This document shows positions 24,838-33,927 of a DNA stretch of 64,000 nt, piece by piece. Both the position numbers and the translations under genes were made by a program. The stretch comes from Mycolicibacterium peregrinum (lineage in GTDB: Bacteria; Actinomycetota; Actinomycetes; Mycobacteriales; Mycobacteriaceae), in NCBI RefSeq assembly GCF_001665625.1, contig NZ_LZSY01000140.1, positions 22,533 through 86,532 of the forward strand, given 5' to 3'. A model generated the notes under the pieces. That model made no database searches, was not told the DNA's origin, and saw only the letters and a list, made by a program, of their open reading frames with translations. Within the stretch, counting starts at the first letter, position 1; the number at the start of each line of letters is the position of its first letter.

Positions 24838-25293
24838 TTACCGCTGGGCCGCGAAGAACTCCTCCAGCAGGGCCGCGCACTCGTCGGCCAGGACCCCGCC
24901 GACCACCTCGGGACGGTGGTTGAGCCGGCGATCACGCACCACATCCCACAGCGAGCCGACCGCCCCGGTCTTGGGTTCCCAGGCGCCGAACACCACCCGC
25001 GCCACCCGGGCAAGCACCAACGCGCCCGCGCACATCGTGCACGGCTCGACTGTCACGGCCAGCGTCGCACCTTCCAGCCGCCACCCGTCACCGAGCACCC
25101 GGGCGGCCTCGCGCATCGCCACGATCTCGGCGTGCCCGGCCGGGTCGCCGGTGGCCTCACGGACGTTCGCAGCGCGCGCCAACTCGGTCCCGTCGGCGGC
25201 GAACACCACCGCACCGATCGGCACGTCGCGCGGACCGGCTGTCCGGGCAGCCCCCAGCGCCGCGCGGATCAGGGATTCGTCTGAGGCACTCAC
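24838..25293 (-). CDS. tadA: tRNA-specific adenosine deaminase
   Basis: A 151-residue protein from ATG 25293, overlapping the stop of its upstream partner gene by 4 bp. It has the zinc deaminase motifs HAEIVAMREA (HAE, about residues 53-55) and EPCTMCAGAL (PCxxC, about 83-87). It deaminates A34 of tRNA-Arg(ACG) to inosine. A tRNA-Arg with anticodon ACG, its expected substrate, is encoded at 43857 in this window. The gene pair with the downstream serine tRNA is conserved in mycobacteria as remembered (Rv3752c-like). Confidence 0.93.
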   Translation of the reverse strand: MSASDESLIRAALGAARTAGPRDVPIGAVVFAADGTELARAANVREATGDPAGHAEIVAMREAARVLGDGWRLEGATLAVTVEPCTMCAGALVLARVARVVFGAWEPKTGAVGSLWDVVRDRRLNHRPEVVGGVLADECAALLEEFFAAQR

Positions 25294-25796
25294 CGACCGA
25301 GCCGGTCGAGCACCGCCGACAGCTCGTCGGCGAAGCCCATCTCGCGGGCGATCCGCCCGATCTGCTCGTCGGCGTACAGGTCGGTCTCCGACAAGATCAC
25401 CCCGAGCACGTCCTCGTGCAGACCGATGTCGGACAGCACCGCGAGGTCGCCCTCTTCGAAGGGATCCGAGTCTTCGAGATCCTCTTCTTCCAGGTCAGCG
25501 TCCAAATTCTCCAGCGCCTCTGCGGCGATGTCGTAGTCCAGTGCCGCGGTGGCGTCCGACAGCAGCAACCGGGTACCCGCCGGTGCGGGCCGCACGATCA
25601 CGAAAAATTCGTCGTCCACATCGAGCAGTCCGAAGACCGCCCCGGCGCTGCGCAGCTCGCGGAGCTCGGTCTCGGCCGCGGTCAAACTCTTCAACGACGA
25701 CGACCGCATCGGGGCGCACCGCCACCTGCCGTCCTCCCGGACAACGGCCACCCCGAAACCATCGGGCAGGTCTGCCGGTGCACGCTGCGCCTCCAT
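25290..25796 (-). CDS. tRNA adenosine deaminase-associated protein (TIGR03941-like)
   Basis: A 168-residue protein from ATG 25796 ending in an ATGA overlap with tadA. The centre is strongly acidic (DADLEEEDLEDSDPFEEGDLA, about residues 98-118), and the C-terminus SETDLYADEQIGRIAREMGF is the most family-like part. It has been named only by its constant association with tadA in Actinobacteria; no activity is known to me. The acidic, possibly disordered stretch could mimic nucleic acid or modulate TadA, which is speculation. Confidence 0.85.
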   Translation of the reverse strand: MEAQRAPADLPDGFGVAVVREDGRWRCAPMRSSSLKSLTAAETELRELRSAGAVFGLLDVDDEFFVIVRPAPAGTRLLLSDATAALDYDIAAEALENLDADLEEEDLEDSDPFEEGDLAVLSDIGLHEDVLGVILSETDLYADEQIGRIAREMGFADELSAVLDRLGR

Positions 25797-25879
25797 GCCC
25801 GCCTACGGTAGTCGCCGACCAGCAATTTTGACAGGGATCACCCTCGGCCCCGGCCGGGTCGGTATGCCAACCTTGATGC

Positions 25880-26839
25880 GTGACGAACACACCCGTGTGC
25901 GTGTTGGGCCTCGGTCTGATCGGTGGCTCGCTGATGCGCGCCGCTGCCGGGGCGGGCCGTGAGGTCTTCGGCTACAACCGGTCGCTGGAGTCCGTCGCGG
26001 CCGCCAAGTTCGACGGGTTCGACGCCACGGCGGACCTCGACGCGGCGCTGCGCCGGGCGGCCGACTGCAACGCGCTGATCGTGGTGGCGGTGCCGATGCC
26101 GGCCCTGCCGCAGATGCTCGACCGCATCCGCAGCACTGCACCCCAGTGCCCGTTGACCGACGTGACCAGTGTCAAGGGCGCGGTGCTCGCCGAGGTGGAA
26201 CAAGCCGGCCTCCTGCAGAACTTCGTCGGCGGGCATCCGATGGCCGGTACCGCGCACTCCGGCTGGTCGGCCGGTGACGCCGCGCTGTTCACCGGCGCCG
26301 CGTGGGTGGTCAGCGTGGACGACCACGTCGACGCCGGCGTCTGGTCCCAGGTGGCCCAGCTGGCCCTGGACTGCCACGCCGTCGTGGTGCCGGCCCGCTC
26401 CGACGAGCACGATGCCGCCGCGGCCACGATCTCGCACCTGCCGCACCTGTTCGCCGAGACCCTGGCCGTGATCGCCGGAGAAGTTCCGCTGGCATTCGCC
26501 CTGGCCGCCGGATCATTCCGCGACGGCACCCGGGTGGCGGCCACCGCACCGGACCTGGTGCGGGCCATGTGCGAGGCCAACGCCGACCAGCTGCTGCCCG
26601 CGCTGGAACACGGCATCGAACTGCTGACGCGAGCCAAGGAGACACTGGCGGACACGGGTTCGGTGGCCGATCTGGTCGAGACCGGGCATGCCGCGCGGAT
26701 GCGCTACGACAGCTTCAGCCGCCCCGAGATCATCACCACGGTGGTCGGCACCGACAACTGGCGGGCCGAGCTGGCCGCCGCCGGACGAGCCGGCGGGGTG
26801 ATCAGATCCGCTCTGCCAGTCCTGGGTAATCAAGGATGA
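25880..26839 (+). CDS. tyrA: Prephenate dehydrogenase
   Basis: A 319-residue protein from GTG 25880. The N-terminal Rossmann motif VCVLGLGLIGGSLMRAA (about residues 6-22) binds NAD. DVTSVKG and GGHPMAGTAHSGW (about 118-130) are the TyrA active-site motifs, the His being catalytic. It converts prephenate to 4-hydroxyphenylpyruvate, the step before transamination to tyrosine; an aromatic aminotransferase is encoded at 44147. It corresponds in context to Rv3754. Its 3' end overlaps the convergent glycolipid-binding-like gene by 38 bp. No ACT domain is evident, so feedback control may be indirect. Confidence 0.95.
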   Translation: MTNTPVCVLGLGLIGGSLMRAAAGAGREVFGYNRSLESVAAAKFDGFDATADLDAALRRAADCNALIVVAVPMPALPQMLDRIRSTAPQCPLTDVTSVKGAVLAEVEQAGLLQNFVGGHPMAGTAHSGWSAGDAALFTGAAWVVSVDDHVDAGVWSQVAQLALDCHAVVVPARSDEHDAAAATISHLPHLFAETLAVIAGEVPLAFALAAGSFRDGTRVAATAPDLVRAMCEANADQLLPALEHGIELLTRAKETLADTGSVADLVETGHAARMRYDSFSRPEIITTVVGTDNWRAELAAAGRAGGVIRSALPVLGNQG

Positions 26840-27389
26840 AGCCGTCGGGATCAACCGTGATGGTGGTGTCGGCGACGGGCGAGCGCAGTTTCACCGCGGC
26901 TCCGGGCCCCGGGCTGCTGTAGCTGATGTTCGCGGTCTCCACCGACAGGTCCGGCAACCGCACGTAGACCACCGGCAGCGTCACCGACTCCGCGCGTTGG
27001 TGCAGGCCCGTCCGCCGGATCGGCAGCGCGTTGAAGAACGGGCTGAACACGAGATCCACATCGAGCGCACCGCCGAAGTCCGAGCGCTTGGTCTGGGTGT
27101 GATCCTGCACCAGCCACATGTTCTCCTCATCGCGGGCGATGGAGAGCTGGCGTTCCCGCTCGGCCAGCGTGACAGTCAGAGACAACCGCTTGGTGGCGCC
27201 GGTCTCGTCGGTGACCAGGTCATAGGAGGCCGAGAAGGCCGGGTGGGAATCGGTGGAAGCCGCCACGATCCGGCCATAGGCCTTGATCCTGTTGCCCGAC
27301 AGCTGAACCCGAGCGGATTCCATCCGGGGTTCGTCGTGCGCCCGCCAGGTCAACACTGCTGGCCAGGCACGATCCTTCTCGTCGCTCAC
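26802..27389 (-). CDS. Putative glycolipid-binding protein (PF06475-like), Rv3755c-type
   Basis: A 195-residue protein from ATG 27389, overlapping the stop of proZ by 4 bp. It opens WPAVLTWRAHDEPRMESARV and contains YDLVTDETGATKRLSLTVTL and DVDLVFSPFFNALPIRR, the pattern of the putative glycolipid-binding family. No signal peptide is seen. It is placed as the last gene of the pro operon, but no connection to osmolyte uptake is known. The 38-bp overlap with tyrA at its 3' end is antisense. Confidence 0.82.
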   Translation of the reverse strand: MSDEKDRAWPAVLTWRAHDEPRMESARVQLSGNRIKAYGRIVAASTDSHPAFSASYDLVTDETGATKRLSLTVTLAERERQLSIARDEENMWLVQDHTQTKRSDFGGALDVDLVFSPFFNALPIRRTGLHQRAESVTLPVVYVRLPDLSVETANISYSSPGPGAAVKLRSPVADTTITVDPDGFILDYPGLAERI

Positions 27390-28168
27390 CCGTCTACCGT
27401 ATGCGACGACGCGCGGCCTTCGTAGCCGAGTCCGGAACTCCCCGCCGGACGCGACTCGAGCGCCACCTCGTCGCCGAGCAACGGCTGCGGAATCCGTCGT
27501 CGACCTCCCAAGCGGCCACTACCGGGTACCGAGAGCCACACCGCGAACGCCAGCGCGGCATCGAGAATCAAGGCCAGCGCCGTCACCATCAGCGCACCCA
27601 CCAGCGCGATGTGGAACTGCCGCACCTTGATGCCGTCGATCAGATACCGGCCCAACCCGCCGAGACTCGCGTAGGCCGCCACCGTCGCGGTCGCCACGAT
27701 CTGCAGCGTCGCGGTTCGCAGACCGCCGACGATCAACGGCAGCGCGTTGGGCACCTCGACCCCGAACAGCACCCGCCGCTCCGTCATGCCCATCGATCTG
27801 GCTGCGTCCACCACGGCGGGATCGACGTTCGCGATCCCGGCGTAGGTGCCGGCCAGCAACGGAGGAATGCCCAGCAGCATCAGGGCCACCGTCGGCGGCA
27901 CCAAGCCGAGCCCCCACAACAACACCCCGAGCAGCAGCACGCCGAGCGTGGGCAGGGCGCGCAACGCGTTGACCCCGGTGACGACCAGGAAGGTGCCGCG
28001 CCCGGTGTGCCCGATGAGCAGGCCGACCGGGATCGCGATCACCACCGAAGCCGCCACCGCGACGACGGTGTACTGCAGGTGTTCGACGATGCGGGCAGTC
28101 AACCCTGCGGGCCCGGCCCAGTTGGCGGCGGTGAAGATGAAGTCGAGTGCCTGTTGCAGGAAGTTCAT
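27386..28168 (-). CDS. proZ: Osmolyte ABC transporter permease (second permease)
   Basis: A 260-residue protein from ATG 28168, which overlaps the stop of proW (28165-28168). It has about six hydrophobic helices and the EAA-loop-like ARSMGMTERRVLFGVEVPNA. With ProW it forms the membrane channel of a betaine/choline/proline-type importer (OpuC/ProXVWZ layout). The C-terminus is long and polar. It is transcribed with proX-proV-proW from the proX side. Confidence 0.93.
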   Translation of the reverse strand: MNFLQQALDFIFTAANWAGPAGLTARIVEHLQYTVVAVAASVVIAIPVGLLIGHTGRGTFLVVTGVNALRALPTLGVLLLGVLLWGLGLVPPTVALMLLGIPPLLAGTYAGIANVDPAVVDAARSMGMTERRVLFGVEVPNALPLIVGGLRTATLQIVATATVAAYASLGGLGRYLIDGIKVRQFHIALVGALMVTALALILDAALAFAVWLSVPGSGRLGGRRRIPQPLLGDEVALESRPAGSSGLGYEGRASSHTVDG

Positions 28169-28836
28169 GCTGCCGCCTTGGCGCGCGTGGCCCGCGGCGT
28201 TCGAGGCGTGCGATTCCACGGCGTGATGGCCTTGCCGGCCAACATGATCAGGGTGTCGATGACGACGGCCAGCACGAAGATCGCGATGATCCCCGCGATG
28301 ATCTGGTCACTCTTGTTGGACTGATAGCCCTCGGTGAACCAGGTGCCGAGGCCGCCGATGCCGATCACCGAACCCACCGACACCATCGAGATGTTGGTGA
28401 CGGCCACCACCCGCAGCCCGGCGATCAGGACTGGGATGGCCAGCGGAAGTTCCACCTTGAGCATCCGCACCCACGGCCGGTAGCCGATCGCCGTTGCCGC
28501 GTCACGCACCTGATCGTCCACCGCGTCGAGCGCCTCCGGCACCGCCCGCACCAACAGCGCCGTGGTGTAAAGCGTCAGCGCCACAATGACATTGGCCTCA
28601 TCCAGGATGCGGGTCGGGATGACCAGCGGCAGCACCACGAACAACGCCAGCGACGGGATGGTGAAGATGATGCTCGCGGTCAGGGTGGTCAGCCGCCGCA
28701 GCGCCGTGGTGCGTTGAACCGCCGCGCCCAACGGCACCGCGATCAGCAGCCCGAGCACGATCGGCACCAGTGACAACCGCAGGTGCACGATGGTCAACAC
28801 CCACAGGTCGTCGAGATGGTTCAGTAGATACCGCAC
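28165..28836 (-). CDS. proW: Osmolyte ABC transporter permease (first permease)
   Basis: A 223-residue protein from GTG 28836 (VRYLLNHLDDLWVLTIVHLR), which is 2 bp after the proV stop. It has five to six membrane helices and the EAA loop ATAIGYRPWVRMLKVELPLA. It pairs with ProZ in the channel and is driven by ProV. A longer reading frame upstream overlaps proV and is not used. Confidence 0.93.
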   Translation of the reverse strand: MRYLLNHLDDLWVLTIVHLRLSLVPIVLGLLIAVPLGAAVQRTTALRRLTTLTASIIFTIPSLALFVVLPLVIPTRILDEANVIVALTLYTTALLVRAVPEALDAVDDQVRDAATAIGYRPWVRMLKVELPLAIPVLIAGLRVVAVTNISMVSVGSVIGIGGLGTWFTEGYQSNKSDQIIAGIIAIFVLAVVIDTLIMLAGKAITPWNRTPRTPRATRAKAAA

Positions 28837-28838
28837 GG

Positions 28839-29945
28839 CTACCCCAGCTCCGGGACGCGGCGCTGCTCCTTGAGTGCCTCGAGCACGTCGTCGGCGCGCA
28901 CACCTCCGACGAGCCGGCCTTCCTCGTCGACCGCGACACCGAGACCGCTCGGTGACGACAGCGCCGAGTCCAGCGCCTGCCGCAGCGTGCCGTCGGGTGG
29001 AAAGAAAGACCCGCCGCCGATGGTGCTGTCGTAGAGCGCGTTGCCCTTGCGATGCACCTCGACGCCCTCGGCGTTGATCCACGCGAACGGCGCGCCTGAT
29101 TTGATGACAAGCCGCCACTGGCCCGGACTCAGGTCGAGCGCGTCGATATCGTCCTCGTCGACGTGTTCGATCTCGTGCAATGGCAGTCCGCTCGCGTGAA
29201 AGAACTGCAGTCCGCGGTAACCACGGTCGGCACCGACGAACGCCGATACCAGTTCGTTGGCCGGATTCGACAGCACAAAGGCAGGATCGGCGTATTGCAG
29301 TAGCGCCCCGCCGCGGCCGAACACCGCGACCTTGTCCCCGAGCTTGACCGCCTCGTCGATGTCGTGCGTGACGAACACGATCGTCTTGCGCAATTCGCTT
29401 TGCAATCGCAGGATTTCGGCCTGCAGGTCCTCGCGGACCACCGGGTCCACCGCACTGAACGGCTCGTCCATCAACAGGATCGGCGGGTCGGCGGCCAACG
29501 CGCGGGCCACCCCGACCCGCTGCTGCTGCCCGCCGGACAGTTGTGCCGGATACCGGTCGGCAAGTTTCGGGTCGAGCCCCACCCGTTCCATCACGCCGAT
29601 CGCGGCCTTGCGGGCCTTGCGCCGGGATTCGCCCCGCAGCACGGGCACGGTCGCGACGTTGTCGACCACCCGCAGATGCGGCATCAGGCCGGCGCTCTGG
29701 ATGACGTAGCCGATGCCGAGACGCAGCTTGACCGGATCGACCGTGCTGATGTCGTCCCCGTTGACGGTGATGGTGCCCGAGGTGGGGTCGATCATCCGAT
29801 TGATCATCCGCATCGAGGTGGTCTTACCGCAGCCCGACGGACCGACGAACACCGTCAGCGTGCCTTGCGGCACTTCCAGATTGAGATTGTCGACGGCGAC
29901 CGTGCCGTCCGGGTACTGCTTGGTGACGTTCTCGAAGGTGATCAC
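28839..29945 (-). CDS. proV: Osmolyte ABC transporter ATP-binding protein
   Basis: A 368-residue protein from ATG 29945. Walker A is GPSGCGKTT (about residues 35-43), the signature LSGGQQQRVGVARALA, Walker B ILLMDEPFSAVDP. The about 130-residue C-terminal extension holds what looks like a single degenerate CBS-type unit (VAVDEEGRLVGGVRADDVL), which in OpuA/OpuC-type ATPases senses ionic strength. It energises uptake of glycine betaine, choline or proline. It is the second gene of proXVWZ. Confidence 0.94.
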   Translation of the reverse strand: MITFENVTKQYPDGTVAVDNLNLEVPQGTLTVFVGPSGCGKTTSMRMINRMIDPTSGTITVNGDDISTVDPVKLRLGIGYVIQSAGLMPHLRVVDNVATVPVLRGESRRKARKAAIGVMERVGLDPKLADRYPAQLSGGQQQRVGVARALAADPPILLMDEPFSAVDPVVREDLQAEILRLQSELRKTIVFVTHDIDEAVKLGDKVAVFGRGGALLQYADPAFVLSNPANELVSAFVGADRGYRGLQFFHASGLPLHEIEHVDEDDIDALDLSPGQWRLVIKSGAPFAWINAEGVEVHRKGNALYDSTIGGGSFFPPDGTLRQALDSALSSPSGLGVAVDEEGRLVGGVRADDVLEALKEQRRVPELG

Positions 29946-29976
29946 TCGGGCCCTCTGTTCTTCGCGCCAGCGCTCA

Positions 29977-30909
29977 TCACTTGGTCACCGGTTTGTCGAA
30001 TCCGTTGTCCCTGATCCACTTTTCCGCCGCCTCGTCCGGGTCGACGCCGGCATTGCCCTCGACCGCGGTGTTCAACTCGATCAGGGCCTCGGTGGTGAGC
30101 TTGGCCGACACCGCGTCGAGCACGGTCTTGAGTTCATTCGACATCTTCTGCGAGGCCACCAGTGGAACGACATTGGCGGCCAGGAAGACGTTCTCGGGAT
30201 CCCCCAGAGGCACCAGGTGGTACTGCTCGATCGCCGGTGAAGTGCTGAAGATGTTGGCGGCGGTGACGGCCCCGCTGTTGAGAGCTTGAACGGTGGCCGG
30301 ACCGCCACCGTCACTGATCGCGACGAAATTGACGGGCGCGATGTCCAGCCCATACCGGGACTTCAGGCCGACCAGTCCGGTCTGACGGGTTTGAAACTCC
30401 GATGGTGCACCGACTTTCACCTCAGGCGAATGCGCAGCCAGATCGGCGACGGTCTTCAGGTTCCAACGCTGGGCGGTCTCGGCGGTGACCGCGAGGGTGT
30501 CCTTGTCTTCAGCCGGTGACGGATACAGGATCGACAGGTCGCCCGGCAACGCCTTGAACAGCGCGATCAGCACCTGGTCCGGAGTGGTGGCAGTAGCCTG
30601 GGCATCGAAGTACTGCAGGAGATTCCCGGTGTACTCGGGGATCAGATCGATCGAGTGGTCCTGCACCGCAGGCACATACGTCTCGCGGCTACCGATACCG
30701 AACTGCCGGCGGATCTGAAAGTCATTGGCCTCCAGAGCCTGGGCATAGATCTCGGCGATGATCTTGGACTCCGGGAAGTCGGCCGACCCGACGGTGATCG
30801 ACTTCAGGTCACCCGAGATCGGCCCGCCGCCCAACGGATTGGCACTGCCACAACCGGACAAAAAGAAGGCAAGCAGTATTGCCAGAGTCGCCAGGGTTTT
30901 GCGGTGCAT
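29977..30909 (-). CDS. proX: Osmolyte ABC transporter substrate-binding lipoprotein
   Basis: A 310-residue precursor from ATG 30909. The lipobox is FFLSGCGS (Cys near residue 20). The mature protein is an OpuAC/ProX-type binding domain: SITVGSADFPESKIIAEIYA and DHSIDLIPEYTGNLLQYF. It captures betaine-, choline- or proline-like osmolytes outside the membrane and delivers them to ProW/ProZ. It is the first gene of the operon; proV starts 31 bp downstream. Confidence 0.94.
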   Translation of the reverse strand: MHRKTLATLAILLAFFLSGCGSANPLGGGPISGDLKSITVGSADFPESKIIAEIYAQALEANDFQIRRQFGIGSRETYVPAVQDHSIDLIPEYTGNLLQYFDAQATATTPDQVLIALFKALPGDLSILYPSPAEDKDTLAVTAETAQRWNLKTVADLAAHSPEVKVGAPSEFQTRQTGLVGLKSRYGLDIAPVNFVAISDGGGPATVQALNSGAVTAANIFSTSPAIEQYHLVPLGDPENVFLAANVVPLVASQKMSNELKTVLDAVSAKLTTEALIELNTAVEGNAGVDPDEAAEKWIRDNGFDKPVTK

Positions 30910-31023
30910 CCGCGTCCTTTCGGCGGTTCAGCCTTTCTCCAGACCCTAACGGCACACCCGACATGCCGCCGCGCTTTACCTCAGGGTGTTTGCTTTGACG
31001 CCGCGACGGGCAAAGATGTCAGT

Positions 31024-31419
31024 ATGACCAGCGATCCGTCTGCATCGCCCGATCTGCCTGAGCCGACGCCGAATGTTCCGGTGACACCGGCTCCTGACCC
31101 AGGCAAAGTCCCCGATGCCGGCAAGCCCCCCGCCAAGTCAGGTAAGGCCGCCGAGCCCAAACTGACCCGCGCCGGGGCCCTGTGGTCAGCATTGATCCTG
31201 GGTTTCCTGGTGCTCATCGTGCTGCTGATCTTCATCGCGCAGAACACCGAGCCGGTCCCGATGACGTTCCTGGCCTGGCACTGGTCGTTGCCGACAGGCG
31301 TGGCCATCCTGGGCGCTGCGGTGGCAGGCGGATTGCTGACCGTCGCCGCCGGATCGGCGCGAATCTTCCAGTTGCGCCGCACGGCCAAGAAGAACTTCAA
31401 GGCCGCGCAGCGCGACTGA
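31024..31419 (+). CDS. LapA/DUF1049-like membrane protein
   Basis: A 131-residue protein from ATG 31024. A Pro/Ala/Lys-rich cytoplasmic head of about 50 residues precedes two transmembrane helices (LWSALILGFLVLIVLLIFIA and VAILGAAVAGGLLTVAAGSA) joined by QNTEPVPMTFLAWHWSLP, the typical LapA/DUF1049 linker, and a short basic tail. The family is linked to envelope assembly in other bacteria; its role here is unknown. It is divergent from proX and convergent with the phosphotransferase gene 4 bp away. Confidence 0.85.
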   Translation: MTSDPSASPDLPEPTPNVPVTPAPDPGKVPDAGKPPAKSGKAAEPKLTRAGALWSALILGFLVLIVLLIFIAQNTEPVPMTFLAWHWSLPTGVAILGAAVAGGLLTVAAGSARIFQLRRTAKKNFKAAQRD

Positions 31420-31423
31420 CTCG

Positions 31424-32452
31424 TCATCCGATGGCGCGTAAGCCCGAGGCGATCGCCGGGGCCACCGCCTCGCCGACACTCGAACCGCCGGGCGCCTCAG
31501 AGCCTTGGCGTGCACGGAAGTCGATACCCGCGGCGATGATCGCTGCCTTGAAGTACGCCAGCGCCATGTAGAAGTCCCAGTGCGCCAGGTCCTGGCCGGA
31601 CTGCACCGAGTAGCGGTTGGCCAACTCGTCGGCCGACGGCATCTGCGGTGAACTCCACGCCGCTTCCATGCTCAGGATCAGGTTGAACATCGGGTCGCGG
31701 TACACGCACATCAGCGCGGCGTCGCTCAGCGGGTCGCCCAGCGTGGAGAGCTCCCAGTCGAGCACCGCGAGGACCTTCGTCGGATCCTGCGCGTCCAGGA
31801 TCGTGTTGTCGATGCGGTAGTCACCGTGCACGATCGAGTTGCGGCTCTGGGCCGGAACCGAATCCGCCAGGGCCTGATGCAGGCGCTTGACGTCGTCGTC
31901 GCGGGGGTCGTCGGGCAGCCGGACCAGGTCCCACTGCGAACCCCAGCGACGTACCTGCCGTTCCAGGTAGCCGGCGGGCTTGCCGAAATCGCCGAGACCG
32001 ACGGCCTCGGGATCCACCGCGTGCAGGTCGGCCAACACGCGGATCAGGGCGTCGACGCTGTCGCTGATCACGGTCTCGTCACCCAGCTCGGCAAGCTCAG
32101 ATGCGCTGCGGACCACCCTGCCGGCCACGTTCTCGACCATCTGGAACGGAGCACCCAACACGGAGTCGTCGTTGCTCATCGTCACTGCCCGGGCGACCGG
32201 TACCGCGGTGCCGGCCAGCCCCGCCACCACCTTGTACTCGCGGGCCATGTCATGTGCGGACGGGGTCAGACCGTGCAGCGGCGGACGGCGCAGCACCCAG
32301 GCGGACTCGTCGTCGCACACCCGGAACGTCAGGTTGGAACGGCCACCGGCGATCAGTTCGGCGCGGAGTTCACCGCTGCGGGCGATGCCCTCCGAGCGCA
32401 GATGCCGGTCCAGGGCGCTGAGGTCGAGACCCTCCAGATTCGTCACCGTCAC
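31424..32452 (-). CDS. APH-type phosphotransferase family protein (ACAD10/FadE-associated kind)
   Basis: A 342-residue protein from GTG 32452. The kinase-like fold is shown by NSIVHGDYRIDN (catalytic loop, about residues 208-219) and VLAVLDWELSTLGDP (Mg-binding DWE, about 229-243). This subfamily, fused to acyl-CoA dehydrogenase in ACAD10, is thought to phosphorylate hydroxyacyl substrates. The stop of the upstream phosphatase gene is 3 bp from its start, so the two are co-transcribed. No aminoglycoside resistance is implied. Confidence 0.9.
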   Translation of the reverse strand: MTVTNLEGLDLSALDRHLRSEGIARSGELRAELIAGGRSNLTFRVCDDESAWVLRRPPLHGLTPSAHDMAREYKVVAGLAGTAVPVARAVTMSNDDSVLGAPFQMVENVAGRVVRSASELAELGDETVISDSVDALIRVLADLHAVDPEAVGLGDFGKPAGYLERQVRRWGSQWDLVRLPDDPRDDDVKRLHQALADSVPAQSRNSIVHGDYRIDNTILDAQDPTKVLAVLDWELSTLGDPLSDAALMCVYRDPMFNLILSMEAAWSSPQMPSADELANRYSVQSGQDLAHWDFYMALAYFKAAIIAAGIDFRARQGSEAPGGSSVGEAVAPAIASGLRAIG

Positions 32453-32455
32453 TGT

Positions 32456-33064
32456 TTACCACCGGACATTTCGAGGCAGCAGGTCCCATACGTGTTCGGT
32501 CCCGTTGACCGAGGCGACGGCCAGCTTGCCCGAGCGCGACGACAGCAGCCGGGTGACCGAGGCGTAGTCGACGTGGAATGACAGCAGCCGCTGGGTCTGC
32601 AGGATCTGGTGCAGCAGCACGTTGATCACCCCACCGTGGCTGAACACCGCGACGGTGCCGTCATGGTCACCGGCCTCCACCAGGTCCTCGACCGCGGCGC
32701 CGATCCTGGCCATGAACGCGTTCTCGTCCACGCTGCTGGGCAGGTGACCGTTCACCAACCGCGCCAGCTCCTCGGGGTTCTCCTTCGCGATCTCCTCGAT
32801 CGGCACATAGTGCGACATGTCGCGGTCGTACTCGGCGAGCCGCTCGTCGACCTCGACCTGCAGGCCCAGCTCCTTGGCGACCGGTCCCGCAGTCTGGATC
32901 GCACGCCGCTGCGGGCTGCTGACGAGCCGGCTGACGGGAAAGCGAGCCAGGGCGGCGGGCAGCCGCTGCGCCTGGGCGATGCCTTCTTCGGACAGGTCGG
33001 GATCGGACCCTTGACCGGGCTCGCTGCGCAGCGGTAAAGCATGTCGGACCAGAAGCAGTTGCAC
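32456..33064 (-). CDS. Histidine phosphatase family protein
   Basis: A 202-residue protein from GTG 33064 (VQLLLVRHALPLRSEPGQGS). ATG 33109 and GTG 33112 are upstream alternatives, but these would abut the divergent SDR start at 33113. It has the phosphohistidine motif LVRHA (about residues 4-8), SSPQRRAIQTA and a second catalytic His in VFSHGGVIN. It removes a phosphate from an unknown small molecule. It precedes a kinase-like phosphotransferase gene by 3 bp, so they may act on related metabolites. Confidence 0.9.
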   Translation of the reverse strand: MQLLLVRHALPLRSEPGQGSDPDLSEEGIAQAQRLPAALARFPVSRLVSSPQRRAIQTAGPVAKELGLQVEVDERLAEYDRDMSHYVPIEEIAKENPEELARLVNGHLPSSVDENAFMARIGAAVEDLVEAGDHDGTVAVFSHGGVINVLLHQILQTQRLLSFHVDYASVTRLLSSRSGKLAVASVNGTEHVWDLLPRNVRW

Positions 33065-33112
33065 CGTGTCACCATAGGGCCGCGGTGTAAGCCGGCCGGA
33101 GAGGGTCATCAC

Positions 33113-33868
33113 ATGGGATATGCCGACGAGTTGTTCGACCTCACCGACCGGGTGGTCCTGGTCACCGGCGGCAGCCGCGGGCTGGGCCGCGAGATCGCGA
33201 TGGGAGCCGCGCGGTGCGGCGCCGACGTGGTGATCGCCAGCCGCAACCTGGACTCATGTGTGACCACCGCGGAGGAGATCAGCGCGGCCACCGGTCGCGC
33301 TGCCCTGCCCTATCAGGTGCACGTGGGCCGGTGGGACCAGCTCGACGGTCTGGTGGACGCGGTGTATGAGCGGTTCGGCAAGGTCGACGTGTTGGTCAAC
33401 AACGCCGGCATGTCACCGCTGTACGAGTCGCTGGGCTCGGTCAGCGAGAAACTCTTCGACTCGGTGTTCAACCTGAATCTCAAAGGGCCATTCCGGCTTT
33501 CGGCCCTGCTCGGTGAACGCATGGTTGCCGACGGCGGCGGCACGATCATCAACGTCAGCTCATCCGGCTCGCTACGGCCCGACCAGTACATGCTCCCCTA
33601 CGCCGCGGCCAAGGCCGGGCTCAACGCCATGACCGAAGGGCTGGCCAAGGCGTTCGGTCCGACCGTGCGGGTCAACACCCTGATGGCCGGGCCGTTCCTC
33701 ACCGATGTCAGCAAGGCCTGGGACATGGCCGGCGAGCCGTTCGCCCACCTCGCCCTGCAGCGGGCCGGCAACCCTCCCGAGATCGTCGGGGCTGCACTGT
33801 TTCTGATGTCTGATGCGTCCAGCTTCACCACGGGATCGATCCTGCGGGTAGACGGCGGCCTGCCCTGA
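33113..33868 (+). CDS. Short-chain dehydrogenase/reductase
   Basis: A 251-residue classical SDR from ATG 33113, with GGAGAGGG about eight bases upstream. It shows the NAD(P)-binding VLVTGGSRGLGREIAMGAAR (about residues 14-33), NNAG (NNAGMSPLY), the catalytic Ser in INVSSSGS and the YxxxK of YAAAKAG (about 162-168). The substrate is unknown. It is divergent from the histidine phosphatase gene and 59 bp upstream of the gntR gene. Confidence 0.93.
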   Translation: MGYADELFDLTDRVVLVTGGSRGLGREIAMGAARCGADVVIASRNLDSCVTTAEEISAATGRAALPYQVHVGRWDQLDGLVDAVYERFGKVDVLVNNAGMSPLYESLGSVSEKLFDSVFNLNLKGPFRLSALLGERMVADGGGTIINVSSSGSLRPDQYMLPYAAAKAGLNAMTEGLAKAFGPTVRVNTLMAGPFLTDVSKAWDMAGEPFAHLALQRAGNPPEIVGAALFLMSDASSFTTGSILRVDGGLP

Positions 33869-33898
33869 GCAGGGCGCGGTAATGTAGCCCGGGTAGCA

Positions 33899-33914
33899 AA
33901 CTTGTCATGACACC
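33899..33914. promoter_or_regulatory. Half-conserved GntR/HutC-type operator before gntR
   Basis: AACTTGTCATGACACC shares AACTTGTCA with the perfect palindrome at 38134-38151 (AACTTGT-CAAT-ACAAGTT) that precedes the FAD oxidase operon. It lies 14 bp upstream of the gntR ATG. The right half is degenerate. Autoregulation by the GntR protein is inferred from the shared sequence. Confidence 0.5.
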
Positions 33915-33927
33915 CTGACCGGAAGGG

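Noticed and set aside
24767..25831. 354-codon plus-strand ORF
   Set aside because: Covers tRNA-Ser(CGA), tadA and its partner on the opposite strand; Arg/Pro/Ser-rich shadow translation.
31424..32452. Aminoglycoside resistance kinase
   Set aside because: The APH-like fold belongs to the acyl-CoA-metabolism subfamily (HGDYRIDN, DWELSTLGDP); nothing suggests antibiotic modification.
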